From Chitinophagaceae bacterium (lineage in GTDB: Bacteria; Bacteroidota; Bacteroidia; Chitinophagales; Chitinophagaceae), in assembly GCA_947452875.1 (NCBI GenBank), contig CANGEZ010000003.1:1-32154 (forward strand): 32,154 nt of DNA, given 5' to 3'. The notes under the pieces are model-generated. The model worked only from the letters and a program-made list of their open reading frames with translations. It did no database searches and was not told the DNA's origin. Both the position numbers and the translations under genes were made by a program. This document shows, piece by piece, positions 21,050 through 30,436 of the stretch (position 1 is its first letter; every line of letters starts with the position of its first letter).

Positions 21050-23308
21050 CTAGTTTCCGTATTCGCACAAGAATTTAATACGCATAATTTTCAATTGCTC
21101 CCAATTGAAATTACTGTCGGCTAATTCTTCTTGTGCGATTTGTAATGAGGAGGTATCACAACCTTTAAAATAGTCGATGATTTCTTCTTGTTCGTATTCG
21201 TCTACCATTTCGTCGATGGCGTAGTTGAGATTCAATTTGGTGCCACTGGCAACGATGGTTTCCATTTGCTCCAACAGTTCATCAATACGCAGGTCTTTGT
21301 TTTTGGCAATAGTTTCCAAAGGAATTTTCTTGTCGACGTTTTGTATGATGAAGATTTTGTTGTTGTTTCTGTTCAGCACGCTTTTCATCACAAAATCATC
21401 TGGTTTGATGATGTCGTTTTCTTCCACATAAGCAGCAATCATATCAATGAAAGGCTTGCCATAACGAAGTGCTTTTCCCTTACTTACACCGCTGATTTTT
21501 TCTAATTCCGTCATGGAAGTCGGATACATCGTAGCCATATCTTCAAGCGAACTTTCCAGGAAAATAACGAAAGGCGGAAGGTTTTTTTCTTTGGCGACAC
21601 GTTTGCGCAAATCTTTAAGATTGGCGAGCAATTTTTCGTCTGTTGCGCCTGATTCTGCAATGGAAGTAACCGTTTCATCTTCATCTGCATTGGCTTCTTC
21701 AAAAAGATTGTTTAAGGCAATAGTAAATGAAGTTGGTTTTTTTGAAAAGGCAATTCCTTTTTTGGTGAGTTTGAGAACGCCATATTCAACGATATCTTTT
21801 TCCAGCAAACCATGAAGTAACATTTGTCGGGTTAGACTATTCCAGAAATGAGCTTCTTTGTCGTTGCCGATGGCAAATACATCGAGCGCATCATGACGAT
21901 ACATCTGCACTTGCTTTGTGGCTTTACCGGTGATGATGTTGATGAGATATTCTATAGTGAAATGTTCACCAAGAGCTTTGATGGTTTTTAAAACATCAAC
22001 AGCTTCTTTTTTCGCTTCTATTTTTTCTTTTGGATTCAGACAATTGTCGCACTGACCACAGCTTTTACTATCGTCAAACTCTTCTCCAAAATAAAACAAC
22101 AAGGTTTTTCTTCTGCATATGCTGCTTTCAGCGTAGGAGAGTGTTTCGTTAATCAATTGAGCACCAACTTCTCTTTCACTAAGCGGTTTGTCTTTCATCA
22201 GGTGTTCAAGCTTAGCGATATCTTTATGTGAGTAATAAAGAATACATTTTCCTTCCATGCCATCTCTTCCTGCGCGACCTGTTTCCTGATAATAATTTTC
22301 AATCGACTTTGGGATGTTATAATGAATCACAAAACGCACATCCGGTTTGTCGATGCCCATGCCAAACGCAATGGTGGCAACGATTACATCTACTTCTTCG
22401 TTCAAAAATTCGTCTTGTCTTTTCGCTCTTAATTTAGCGTCTAACCCTGCATGATAGGCAACGGCTTTAATGCCATTCGCCATGAGCATATTAGCTAAAT
22501 CTTCGGTTGTCTTGCGGTTCAATGTATAAATGATACCGCTTTTGTTTTTATGTTGTTGTATGAAACGAACAATGCTTTTATTGGTTTGGTCAACATTTAC
22601 TTTAGGCTGTATTTCATAATACAAATTAGGCCTGTTAAATGACGACATAAAAATCTGTGGCGTTCTAAGACCAAGATTTTTCACAATATCACTTTGTACT
22701 TTTGGTGTAGCCGTAGCCGTTAGTGCGATGATGGGAGCGTCAGTATTGATCAGTTCCATCATTTCTTTTAAACGACGATACTCGGGACGAAAATCATGAC
22801 CCCATTCTGAAATACAATGCGCTTCATCTACGGCAAAAAATGAAACTTTGATGGATTTGAAAAAATTGATATTGTCTTCTTTGGTTAAGGTTTCTGGAGC
22901 GACATAGAGCATTTTTGTTTTGCCTGATGTCAAATCGTCCTTAACAGTTTTTTGTTGTCCTTTATTTAAAGTGCTGTTTAAAAAATGGGCCACATTGTCT
23001 TTGCTACTGTAGCTTCTCACCAAATCAACCTGGTTTTTCATCAAAGCAATTAGTGGAGAAACGATGATAGCAACACCTTCACTCATCATAGCTGGAAGTT
23101 GATAACATAAGCTTTTTCCGCCTCCTGTAGGCATGATCACAAAAGTATCAGTGCCCGACAAAATTGAATTGATAATAGCTTCTTGTGGTCCTTTAAAACT
23201 ATCGAAACCAAAATGTTGTTGAAGTTGTGCTGTTAATATATCAGTTTCGATGTGATTCTGTTTTTTTTCAACCGATGCTTTCGAAACTTTATTTTTTGTG
23301 GTAGCCAT
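21050..23308 (-). CDS. recQ: ATP-dependent DNA helicase RecQ
   Basis: A 752-aa 3'-5' helicase acting in recombination and fork repair. Walker A is MPTGGGKSLCY (starts near residue 58), the DEAH box lies in VDEAHCISEWGHDFRPEY, motif VI in YYQETGRAGRDG. The zinc-binding site uses CRRKTLLFYFG ... CGQCDNC, followed by the RQC winged helix and an HRDC domain (LRKRVAKEKNLPPFVIF ... ISGVSKGKALRYG). The C-terminus continues about 120 residues beyond HRDC, a usual extension in Bacteroidota RecQ. First clear core-genome protein after the island. Confidence 0.97.
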   Translation of the reverse strand: MATTKNKVSKASVEKKQNHIETDILTAQLQQHFGFDSFKGPQEAIINSILSGTDTFVIMPTGGGKSLCYQLPAMMSEGVAIIVSPLIALMKNQVDLVRSYSSKDNVAHFLNSTLNKGQQKTVKDDLTSGKTKMLYVAPETLTKEDNINFFKSIKVSFFAVDEAHCISEWGHDFRPEYRRLKEMMELINTDAPIIALTATATPKVQSDIVKNLGLRTPQIFMSSFNRPNLYYEIQPKVNVDQTNKSIVRFIQQHKNKSGIIYTLNRKTTEDLANMLMANGIKAVAYHAGLDAKLRAKRQDEFLNEEVDVIVATIAFGMGIDKPDVRFVIHYNIPKSIENYYQETGRAGRDGMEGKCILYYSHKDIAKLEHLMKDKPLSEREVGAQLINETLSYAESSICRRKTLLFYFGEEFDDSKSCGQCDNCLNPKEKIEAKKEAVDVLKTIKALGEHFTIEYLINIITGKATKQVQMYRHDALDVFAIGNDKEAHFWNSLTRQMLLHGLLEKDIVEYGVLKLTKKGIAFSKKPTSFTIALNNLFEEANADEDETVTSIAESGATDEKLLANLKDLRKRVAKEKNLPPFVIFLESSLEDMATMYPTSMTELEKISGVSKGKALRYGKPFIDMIAAYVEENDIIKPDDFVMKSVLNRNNNKIFIIQNVDKKIPLETIAKNKDLRIDELLEQMETIVASGTKLNLNYAIDEMVDEYEQEEIIDYFKGCDTSSLQIAQEELADSNFNWEQLKIMRIKFLCEYGN

Positions 23309-23552
23309 AATTATTTTTCACCTATTACACTGGATAAACAATCAAAAAAATAGCATTTTATATTTTTTTGAAGGGCAACGAAGTTAACTTAAAAACCTTG
23401 TAAAAGCAACCCTTACAACACCATAATAACAGATATTCTAAGTAAATGTGCATTGGTTTTTAAAATAACAATCATTTTCTTGCAACGAGAGGCTTCATGA
23501 AAAATTAGCTAACTCATTGTTTATAAAAGAAATAGAGCGAAATCAATTCCAC

Positions 23553-23583
23553 TTTGCATTTTCCATTAATTGAAGTAGGTTTG
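23553..23583 (+). promoter_or_regulatory. Promoter of the kpsF operon
   Basis: TTTG (23553-23556), 19 nt, then TAGGTTTG (23576-23583): both -33 and -7 boxes match the Bacteroidota consensus with ideal spacing. The start site would fall near 23590, 6 nt before the chosen ATG. It supports the start at 23596 over the longer frame. Confidence 0.7.
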
Positions 23584-23595
23584 CGGCTCAAATTA

Positions 23596-24558
23596 ATGAA
23601 TACAACTACAATTATACCTGCAGCATTAAGAACCTTGCAAATTCAATCGGAGGCGATTAGTCAGTTGGCTCCTTTTATCAACGATGATTTTGTGAAAGCT
23701 GTTGAAAAAATTGCAGTCAACAAAGGTCGTTTTGTAGTGAGCGGTATCGGTAAAAGCGCCATCATCGCTCAAAAAATCGTTGCGACACTAAACAGTACCG
23801 GTACGCCTTCTTTATATATGCATGCAGCGGATGCCATTCATGGAGATTTAGGAATGATTCAGCAAGATGACATTGTGATGATCATCAGCAAAAGCGGCAA
23901 CAGTCCGGAAATTAAAGTATTGATCCCATTGGTGAAAGGCTTAAGCAATTTAGTTATTGGCATGGCTGGAAATACTTCCTCTTTTTTAGCGACCAATTGC
24001 GATATATTATTAAACACTACTGTTTTGCATGAGGCTTGTCCAAACAACTTGGCGCCTACTACCAGCACAACTGCGCAAATGGTGATGGGAGATGCGCTAG
24101 CAGTTTGTTTGATGGAATTAAAAGGATTCAACAGTTCAGATTTTGCCAGATTCCATCCCGGTGGAGCTTTGGGAAAAAAATTATATTTACGAGTGTCTGA
24201 TGTGATGACTTCGCAACGTCCTTTTGTAACACCTGAAAACAATGTAAAGCAAGCCATTTTGCAAATCACAAAAAGCAGATTGGGTGCAGCGGCAGTATTG
24301 GATGAAAATGAAACTATCTGTGGCATTGTAACCGATGGCGACATCAGAAGAATGCTCGAAAAATATGATGAATTTTCTTCCTTGAAAACAAAAGACATCA
24401 TGAGTGTTAACCCCAAACAAATCAACCAAGATGCGTTAGCGGCTGAAGCACTTGAACTAATGAGAAATAACAACATCAATCAGTTACTCGTAACCGATAG
24501 TGAAAAATTTGTTGGTGTTATACATATACAAGAATTGTTGAGAGAGGGAATTATTTAA
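23596..24558 (+). CDS. kpsF: Arabinose-5-phosphate isomerase (KpsF/GutQ family)
   Basis: A 320-aa enzyme converting ribulose-5-phosphate to arabinose-5-phosphate, the first step to KDO of lipopolysaccharide. An SIS domain with VSGIGKSAIIAQK, TPSLYMHAADAIHGDLGM and ISKSGNSPEI is followed by two CBS repeats (SDVMTSQRPFV and KDIMSVNPKQ). Complete and normal in length. A frame open to 23554 would put the promoter inside the gene. It lies 21 bp before manC and shares its transcript. kdsB, which uses the product of the same pathway, is 2.5 kb away. Confidence 0.95.
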   Translation: MNTTTIIPAALRTLQIQSEAISQLAPFINDDFVKAVEKIAVNKGRFVVSGIGKSAIIAQKIVATLNSTGTPSLYMHAADAIHGDLGMIQQDDIVMIISKSGNSPEIKVLIPLVKGLSNLVIGMAGNTSSFLATNCDILLNTTVLHEACPNNLAPTTSTTAQMVMGDALAVCLMELKGFNSSDFARFHPGGALGKKLYLRVSDVMTSQRPFVTPENNVKQAILQITKSRLGAAAVLDENETICGIVTDGDIRRMLEKYDEFSSLKTKDIMSVNPKQINQDALAAEALELMRNNNINQLLVTDSEKFVGVIHIQELLREGII

Positions 24559-24579
24559 AAAAAATCGAATCAGTTTTTT

Positions 24580-25662
24580 ATGAACAAGAATCATTACGTA
24601 GCTATAATGGCAGGTGGAATTGGAAGTCGTTTTTGGCCAATGAGCAGAACTAATTATCCAAAGCAGTTTTTAGATATTTTGAATACAGGCAGTACATTGA
24701 TTCAATCAACCTTTAATCGTTTTGCCAGGTTTATTCCAAAGGAAAATATTTATGTAGTTACTTCTGAACATTACAAAGAGATTGTTCAAGAGCAATTAAC
24801 AGAAATTGATCCTGCGAATATTTTATGTGAGCCATCAAGAAAAAACACAGCGCCTTGTATTGCATATATTTCTTACAAATTGGCGCAGCTTAATCCCGAG
24901 GCTAATTTGATTTGTGCTCCAGCTGATCATATCATTACAGACAATGATTCTTTTGAGAGCATTTGTTTGAGTGCTTTGACATTCACTTCAAACATCAAAG
25001 CCTTATTGACTTTGGGCATTAAGCCAACCAACCCTAACACGGGTTATGGCTATATCCAGTTTGAGCAAATGGCTGTGAGCAATAATGTTTATAAAGTAAA
25101 AACATTTACCGAAAAACCTGATCGTGATTTAGCAAAAACATTTGTTGCCAGTGGAGATTTCTTATGGAACGCCGGCATTTTCGTTTGGCAAATAAAAAAT
25201 ATCGTAAAAGCATTTGAAACATTATTGCCTGAGTTGCATGAAATGTTTGATGCCGAAAAAGAAAATTTCAATACCGAAAAAGAAACAGAAGCCATTGAAA
25301 GAATCTATCCTCAATGTGTAAATGTTTCCATTGATTATGGTATCATGGAAAAGGCGGATAATGTATATGTTATTCCATCTTCATTTGGCTGGAGCGACCT
25401 TGGAACCTGGGCTAGTGCTTATGAGAATCTGGAGAAAGATTATCTGGATAATGCTGTAGCCGGCAACAATGTGATGATTATCGATGCCACCAAAAACATG
25501 GTTCATGCTGATAACAAGAAATTAGTTTTATTACAAGGACTCGAAGATTTTATTGTAGTAGACACTAAAGATGTGTTACTCATTTGTAAAAAAGACAAAG
25601 AACAAGAGATTAAAGAATATGTAGCTGAAGTGAAAAGAAATAAAGGCGAGAAATTCATTTAA
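24580..25662 (+). CDS. manC: Mannose-1-phosphate guanylyltransferase
   Basis: A 360-aa nucleotidyltransferase making GDP-mannose from mannose-1-phosphate and GTP. Signature at the N-terminus: MAGGIGSRFWPMSR followed by YPKQFLDI. FTEKPD and GDFLWNAGIFVW are the sugar-binding and catalytic segments. It lacks the C-terminal isomerase domain of bifunctional ManC proteins, as normal for Bacteroidota. GDP-mannose feeds O-antigen, capsule or glycoprotein sugars. Middle gene of the kpsF-manC-aminotransferase operon. Confidence 0.95.
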   Translation: MNKNHYVAIMAGGIGSRFWPMSRTNYPKQFLDILNTGSTLIQSTFNRFARFIPKENIYVVTSEHYKEIVQEQLTEIDPANILCEPSRKNTAPCIAYISYKLAQLNPEANLICAPADHIITDNDSFESICLSALTFTSNIKALLTLGIKPTNPNTGYGYIQFEQMAVSNNVYKVKTFTEKPDRDLAKTFVASGDFLWNAGIFVWQIKNIVKAFETLLPELHEMFDAEKENFNTEKETEAIERIYPQCVNVSIDYGIMEKADNVYVIPSSFGWSDLGTWASAYENLEKDYLDNAVAGNNVMIIDATKNMVHADNKKLVLLQGLEDFIVVDTKDVLLICKKDKEQEIKEYVAEVKRNKGEKFI

Positions 25663-25693
25663 TTATTATTAGTTCACTTTCAAATTTTTCTTT

Positions 25694-26845
25694 TTGACAC
25701 CTGACATTCAAAGCAAACTTCCACAAGTTGGCACTACGATATTTACAGTGATGAGTGCATTGGCGGTAAAGCACAATGCCATTAACCTTGGACAAGGGTT
25801 TCCTGATTTTCCCATGAATCCCAAACTGACTTCGCTTGTAAATGAAACCATGCAATCAGGGTATAACCAGTACGTACACATGTGCGGCTTACCTGCATTA
25901 CGGGAACGCTTAGCCGAAAAAGTAAATGAAGACTACAATACCCATGTCAATCCGGAAACAGAGATAACACTTACCCCTGGCGGAACTTATGCTATATATA
26001 CGGCATTCACTTCAATTTTACAACCCGGCGACGAAGTGATTTTATTTGAACCGGCTTATGATTCTTACATTCCGAATATAGAAATAAATGGTGGTGTTGC
26101 AATTCGCATTCCTCTTGAATTTCCTGATTATTCAATCAATTGGGAATTGGTGAAATCAAAAGTCAACAGCAAAACAAAGGCTATCATCATCAATACGCCT
26201 CACAATCCAACAGGCAGTGTGCTCACGCAAGAGGATATAGCACAATTAAGAAGTATTGTTGAAGGCACGAATATTTTCATCATTAGCGATGAAGTGTATG
26301 AACATTTAATTTTTGACAATAAAGAACATTTATCTATTCTTCGTTATCCTGATTTAAAAGCAAGAAGTTTTGTTTGTTTTTCATTTGGAAAAGTATACCA
26401 TTGCACCGGTTGGAAAATGGGTTATTGTATTGCACCAGAATCGATGATGAAAGAATTTAGAAAAGTGCATCAGTTCAATTGTTTTACTTGCAATAGTCCT
26501 GTACAATTTGCATTGGCTGAATTTTTAAAAGATAAAAATCAATACAGAGAACTAGGTTCTTTTTTACAAAAGAAAAGAGATTATTTCAAATCATTGATGG
26601 CACAAACACCATTCAAACCATTGCCTTCATTTGGCAGTTATTTTCAGTTGTATGATTACAGTGGTTTTAGCAATGAGAGTGAAAATGATTTGGCTATTCG
26701 TCTAACACAAGAGGCTGGTGTTGCCACTATTCCTGTTTCTGCTTTTTATAAAACTCCTGTAGATAACAAAGTGTTGCGTTTTTGTTTTGCCAAAAAAGAA
26801 GAGACTTTGGAAGCAGCTGTGGAGAGGTTGGTGAAGTTTTTCTAA
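25694..26845 (+). CDS. Methionine/kynurenine-type aminotransferase (YbdL-like)
   Basis: A 383-aa fold-type I PLP aminotransferase. The N-terminus SKLPQVGTTIFTVMSALA then NLGQGFPDFP is that of the YbdL/methionine aminotransferase group, which acts on methionine, phenylalanine or glutamine and makes 2-oxo acids. NTPHNPTG and ISDEVYEHLIF are substrate and cofactor motifs, and the PLP lysine is in FGKVYHCTGWKMGY. The start is TTG at 25694, giving MTPDIQSKLPQ; no ATG lies before the conserved N-terminus. It follows manC by 31 bp and is probably the last gene of that operon, likely for methionine salvage. Confidence 0.92.
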   Translation: MTPDIQSKLPQVGTTIFTVMSALAVKHNAINLGQGFPDFPMNPKLTSLVNETMQSGYNQYVHMCGLPALRERLAEKVNEDYNTHVNPETEITLTPGGTYAIYTAFTSILQPGDEVILFEPAYDSYIPNIEINGGVAIRIPLEFPDYSINWELVKSKVNSKTKAIIINTPHNPTGSVLTQEDIAQLRSIVEGTNIFIISDEVYEHLIFDNKEHLSILRYPDLKARSFVCFSFGKVYHCTGWKMGYCIAPESMMKEFRKVHQFNCFTCNSPVQFALAEFLKDKNQYRELGSFLQKKRDYFKSLMAQTPFKPLPSFGSYFQLYDYSGFSNESENDLAIRLTQEAGVATIPVSAFYKTPVDNKVLRFCFAKKEETLEAAVERLVKFF

Positions 26846-26893
26846 GAAGTTTCAAATGTTCAATAGGTTCAAAATGTTTCATGACCTCACCCC

Positions 26894-26938
26894 CCTGCCT
26901 ACCGGCAGGCAGGCAACCCCTCTCCCGAGTGAGAGGGG
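26894..26938. repeat. Intergenic palindromic repeats between convergent genes
   Basis: Two adjoining GC-rich hairpins in an AT-rich gap of 200 bp: CCTGCCTACCGGCAGGCAGG (26894-26913) and CCCCTCTC (26917-26924) with GAGAGGGG (26931-26938). Such paired hairpins are typical dispersed extragenic repeats in Bacteroidota and may end transcription from both sides. Confidence 0.6.
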
Positions 26939-27045
26939 GGCAATCGAAATTTTTTTCTAAAAAATCATTTCAAAAATTCAAAGTGTTTCATTTACGCTAA
27001 GAACTAATTGAACCAATTGAACCTTTTAAACATTTTGAACCACTT

Positions 27046-27774
27046 TTATCCTCCACCTAACAGATACTTCTCCGCCTTCTCCAAATCTTCCGGCACATCT
27101 ATTTTCACGCCCGCATGATCAGTGATTACCATTTTTAATTTGATGCCATTTTCAAGATAGCGCAGACATTCAATTTTTTCTACAGATTCAAGTGGTGTCA
27201 TTTCCCATTTGGTGAATTGAAGTAAAGCTGCTTTCCTGAACGCATAGACGCCGATGTGTTCATAATAGGTGGGTTGTATTTCTTTGTCGCGGTGAAATGG
27301 AATGACACTTCTGCTGAATAAAAGCGATTCCATGTTTTTATCTACCACTACTTTTACAAAATTCGTATTGCTCACAAGAGATAGATCAGTAAAGGGTTTC
27401 ATTACAGAAACCACCTGAATTTTCTCATCATCAAAAGCGTCCAATAATTTTGCTAATGACGATTTATCAATAAAAGGTTCATCACCCTGAACGTTTAAAA
27501 CAATATCTACATCCATATTTTCAACCGCTTCCGCAATTCTGTCGCTGCCACTTTCATGAGACTTGATACTCATGATCGCTTTGCCGCCATTATTAGTAAT
27601 CTCATTGAAAATAATATCGCTGTCAGTGATTACAAAGACTTCATCAAACAAGCCTGTTGCAATCGTATTATCATAAGTGTGTCGGATAACAGTTTTATTA
27701 CCAAGAGGCTGCATCAGTTTGAATGGAAATCTAGTAGCAGCATATCGCCCCGGTATCATGGCAATTTTCTTCAT
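27046..27774 (-). CDS. kdsB: 3-deoxy-manno-octulosonate cytidylyltransferase
   Basis: A 242-aa enzyme activating KDO to CMP-KDO for lipid A-core synthesis. Signatures: IPGRYAATRFPFKLM at the N-terminus (nucleotide binding), LNVQGDEPFID for metal binding, and YYEHIGVYAFRKAALLQF in the C-terminal half. Length is typical. It is monocistronic and convergent with the aminotransferase gene. With kpsF it covers two of the four KDO steps within 4 kb. Confidence 0.96.
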   Translation of the reverse strand: MKKIAMIPGRYAATRFPFKLMQPLGNKTVIRHTYDNTIATGLFDEVFVITDSDIIFNEITNNGGKAIMSIKSHESGSDRIAEAVENMDVDIVLNVQGDEPFIDKSSLAKLLDAFDDEKIQVVSVMKPFTDLSLVSNTNFVKVVVDKNMESLLFSRSVIPFHRDKEIQPTYYEHIGVYAFRKAALLQFTKWEMTPLESVEKIECLRYLENGIKLKMVITDHAGVKIDVPEDLEKAEKYLLGGG

Positions 27775-28008
27775 GTTTTTTCAATTGTATTTCGCAAAAT
27801 TATTGATGATAATCCGAAACTTCTAGTATAATCCGTTTTTTAAAAATCAATACATATTTCACGTTTAATGCAAATCTTCATTTACATTTGAAAACTAAAT
27901 GATTTGCTTTTTTATTCCAACTTTTTCTGAATCAAAATTGAGATAACAAAAGGGGATGAGTATATAAAGGCATGTCTTTGAATACTACTTAAATATTAAA
28001 ATACGCAC

Positions 28009-30042
28009 ATGAAAAAAATCTACGTTCTCGCTTTATTATTATTTGCCTTTATTGCTTCAAATGCACAAACGGTAAGTATTTTGTACAATCTAAACACGAC
28101 AGATTCTACAGTTATCGGCAATAAAAGATATCATGTAAGTGAATCTATTTATACAGATGAAGAAATTGGTTCAAGTAATTTCACTTCTGCAGTCTCTGCT
28201 ATACAGCGTATTGGTTATTATTTATACATACAAGGAGCCAATACAACAGTAAGCAGTTTTAAAATTTGGATGAAAAATGTACCTGCTGGTACTGAAACAT
28301 TTTCTTCAGGAACTTACACCACAACGGGTTACACTAATGTTTACAACAGCAGCTTTACAGCTAGTCCAACAGGATTCAGGTATTTTACTTTGAGTACACC
28401 TTTTGTAAGAACACCAGGAACCAACTTACAGGTGTTGATTGAAAGACTAGACAACTTAGCCCATGCAGGAACATATTTTTTAGAATCTGAAGGAAATATT
28501 ACTGATCCTACTTTAAATACAACTCGTTATTATAATGGCAATCCAGCTCCTAATGGCTCCACTGTACTGACACCCAAAGTTTCTCGTCCAGCCATCAGAC
28601 TTATACATACTTATGCGTTAGATGCAGGTATTGTTGACATCGTAAATCCTCCTGTTTCTTGTTATGGTGATCCTCAAAACATTGATGTGCAAGTTTATAA
28701 TGCAGGTACTGATGTTATTCCTGCAGGAGCGGCTTCTGTTACATTGAATATTTCCGGACCAAATAGTTTCAGTGGTGTACAAACAAATGCGACCTCTATT
28801 GCTTCAGGTTCAGTAGGAGTTGTTACTTTTAGCAATATCAGTCTTAATAATGCAGGTGATAATATCGACTCTGCTTATGTCACATTAGCTGGAGACGGTA
28901 CTACATTTAATGATACATTAGTTTCTGTTACAACTACTGCTTCAACATTAAATACCTATCCTATTGTTGAAGATGCAGAGTCCACACTACCAGTGTTTCC
29001 ATTTGTAGCACAAGTTTCTGGTACGTCTCAACTATGGACGTTACAAACTGGAGATTACACAAATATTGATCAAACAGCTCCATTATCACCAAGGGCTCCT
29101 GGCACTACTTATTATCTTTTTGATAGTTACAGCGGTTCAAGCTCTGTTGGCTTTGTGAGTAGATTGTACAGCAATTGCATCGAATTACCAACACCATTGG
29201 CGCCTAATCCTGCTCCAGTTACAACAGTTAGTTTCTGGATGAGTCATGATAATACTTATGCTACCACTTTAGATAGTTTATATTTAACCATTTCTACTGA
29301 TAAAGGTGCAACATGGACAAGATTATTGCCAGGCTATCAGAGAGCTGATGTGGGTGCAGCAGCTCCTTACTGGCAGGAAGAAATAGTAGATATTTCTGCT
29401 TATAACGGTCAAACTGTTCAGTTAGGTTTTGAAGGTGTGAGTCAATACGGAAACGCATTTGGATTAGATGATATCAACATCAATTACACTGGTATTGCTC
29501 CTGTTTCTTTATTAAGTTTTGATGCAGTAAGAAATGGAAAAATAAATAACCTTCAGTGGTCTACAAGTTTGGAAGTTAATACCAATAAATTTGTCATCGA
29601 AAGAAGTGCAGACGGTAAAAATTTCACTTCATTGGGTGAAGTAAGAGCAACAGGAAACAGCACCGTTAATCAATACTATCGCTTTACAGACGTAGCTCCA
29701 ATAAAAGCAGTGAACTACTATCGCATCAGAATGATTGATAATGATAACACTTATAAATTCAGCGAAATCAAGAATGTGAAAAATTCAGGAATCGCTGAAA
29801 TGGCTATTAATCCTAATCCGGTTAACCAGTTGATGAGAATTAGTCTGGAAGCAGATGCAAATGAAACTGCAACTGTTGTGGTTACTGATTTATCTGGAAA
29901 AAGAATCATCAGTAAATCAATGAGTGTTATTGCAGGATTGAACAATTTGGAAATTCCGGTTAGTCAGTTGTCAAGCGGAACTTATATTGTGACTGTAAGA
30001 TTAAGTAGCCAGACGTTGGTGAAGAAGATAAATAAGTTGTGA
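28009..30042 (+). CDS. Secreted T9SS protein, type A sorting domain
   Basis: A 677-aa exported protein with signal peptide MKKIYVLALLLFAFIASNA. Several beta-sandwich regions follow: an N-terminal jelly-roll-like part, an Ig-like stretch (LDAGIVDIVNPPVSCYGDP onward), a MAM/laminin-like domain (VSFWMSHDNTY ... FGLDDININYTG) and a fibronectin-like repeat (FVIERSADGKNF ... VNYYRIRMID). The last 80 residues are a type IX secretion tail: INPNPV, then VVTDLSGK, LSSGTYIVTVR and KKINKL. It should be exported by T9SS and anchored to or released from the cell surface. No catalytic motif; adhesion or matrix role is likely. Confidence 0.93.
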   Translation: MKKIYVLALLLFAFIASNAQTVSILYNLNTTDSTVIGNKRYHVSESIYTDEEIGSSNFTSAVSAIQRIGYYLYIQGANTTVSSFKIWMKNVPAGTETFSSGTYTTTGYTNVYNSSFTASPTGFRYFTLSTPFVRTPGTNLQVLIERLDNLAHAGTYFLESEGNITDPTLNTTRYYNGNPAPNGSTVLTPKVSRPAIRLIHTYALDAGIVDIVNPPVSCYGDPQNIDVQVYNAGTDVIPAGAASVTLNISGPNSFSGVQTNATSIASGSVGVVTFSNISLNNAGDNIDSAYVTLAGDGTTFNDTLVSVTTTASTLNTYPIVEDAESTLPVFPFVAQVSGTSQLWTLQTGDYTNIDQTAPLSPRAPGTTYYLFDSYSGSSSVGFVSRLYSNCIELPTPLAPNPAPVTTVSFWMSHDNTYATTLDSLYLTISTDKGATWTRLLPGYQRADVGAAAPYWQEEIVDISAYNGQTVQLGFEGVSQYGNAFGLDDININYTGIAPVSLLSFDAVRNGKINNLQWSTSLEVNTNKFVIERSADGKNFTSLGEVRATGNSTVNQYYRFTDVAPIKAVNYYRIRMIDNDNTYKFSEIKNVKNSGIAEMAINPNPVNQLMRISLEADANETATVVVTDLSGKRIISKSMSVIAGLNNLEIPVSQLSSGTYIVTVRLSSQTLVKKINKL

Positions 30043-30087
30043 TTTTGTGAGTGATTTTTAATCACGAATGCATGAATTCATATATTG

Positions 30088-30118
30088 AAAGCCGTTCCAA
30101 ATTTGGGACGGCTTTTTT
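30088..30118 (+). terminator. Rho-independent terminator of the T9SS gene
   Basis: Arms AAAGCCGTTCC and GGGACGGCTTT (one G-U pair) around loop AAATTT, running into six Ts. It lies 46 nt after the stop codon. Confidence 0.85.
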
Positions 30119-30173
30119 ATTAAAGAGAATTTTGGGTAGGGAATTAGTTAGTTCGAATGGCTTTTTTTCCTGT

Positions 30174-30217
30174 CGTAATATTGCGATATTGCGATATTGC
30201 AATATCGCAATATTACG
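30174..30217. repeat. Perfect 18-bp inverted repeat of TATTGC words
   Basis: Arms 30174-30191 (CGTAATATTGCGATATTG) and 30200-30217 (CAATATCGCAATATTACG) are exact complements with an 8-nt loop CGATATTG. The loop repeats the arm, so a second register pairs GCGATATTG with CAATATCGC without a loop. No T-run follows. It sits in the 394-bp gap between the two terminators of converging genes; apart from these I see nothing else in that gap. Confidence 0.7.
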
Positions 30218-30385
30218 TGTTCTCAACTCGAACAGCCAAATATTTTCACTAATGTTTCTTCACTATCACTGAAGTTTCTTCAACAGTATACTTTAATGAT
30301 TTTATCATTGAAAATGTGATACATTTTATAGCTCGAATTTTCTTATTTAAATTTTAAATTTTTACTTTTGAATTTATGTCGCATT

Positions 30386-30414
30386 AAAAAAGCCGCTCTA
30401 AATAGAACGGCTTT
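30386..30414 (-). terminator. Rho-independent terminator of dnaN
   Basis: On the minus strand AAAGCCGTTCT and AGAGCGGCTTT form an 11-bp stem with one G-U pair around ATTT, followed by a T-run. It lies 23 nt after the dnaN stop. Confidence 0.8.
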
Positions 30415-30436
30415 GTCTTTTTAAATATTTCAGTGA

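Noticed and set aside
20862-21053. 63-aa open frame over the tRNA
   Set aside because: It is the antisense reading of tRNA-Phe and its flank, not a gene.
21511-21815. Open frames on both strands inside recQ, and similar ones inside kpsF, dnaN and the helicase
   Set aside because: These lie in shadow frames of strongly conserved genes and have no start context or family match.
23554-23595. Upstream TTG start for KpsF
   Set aside because: It lies inside a well-formed -33/-7 promoter; the ATG at 23596 is the sensible start.
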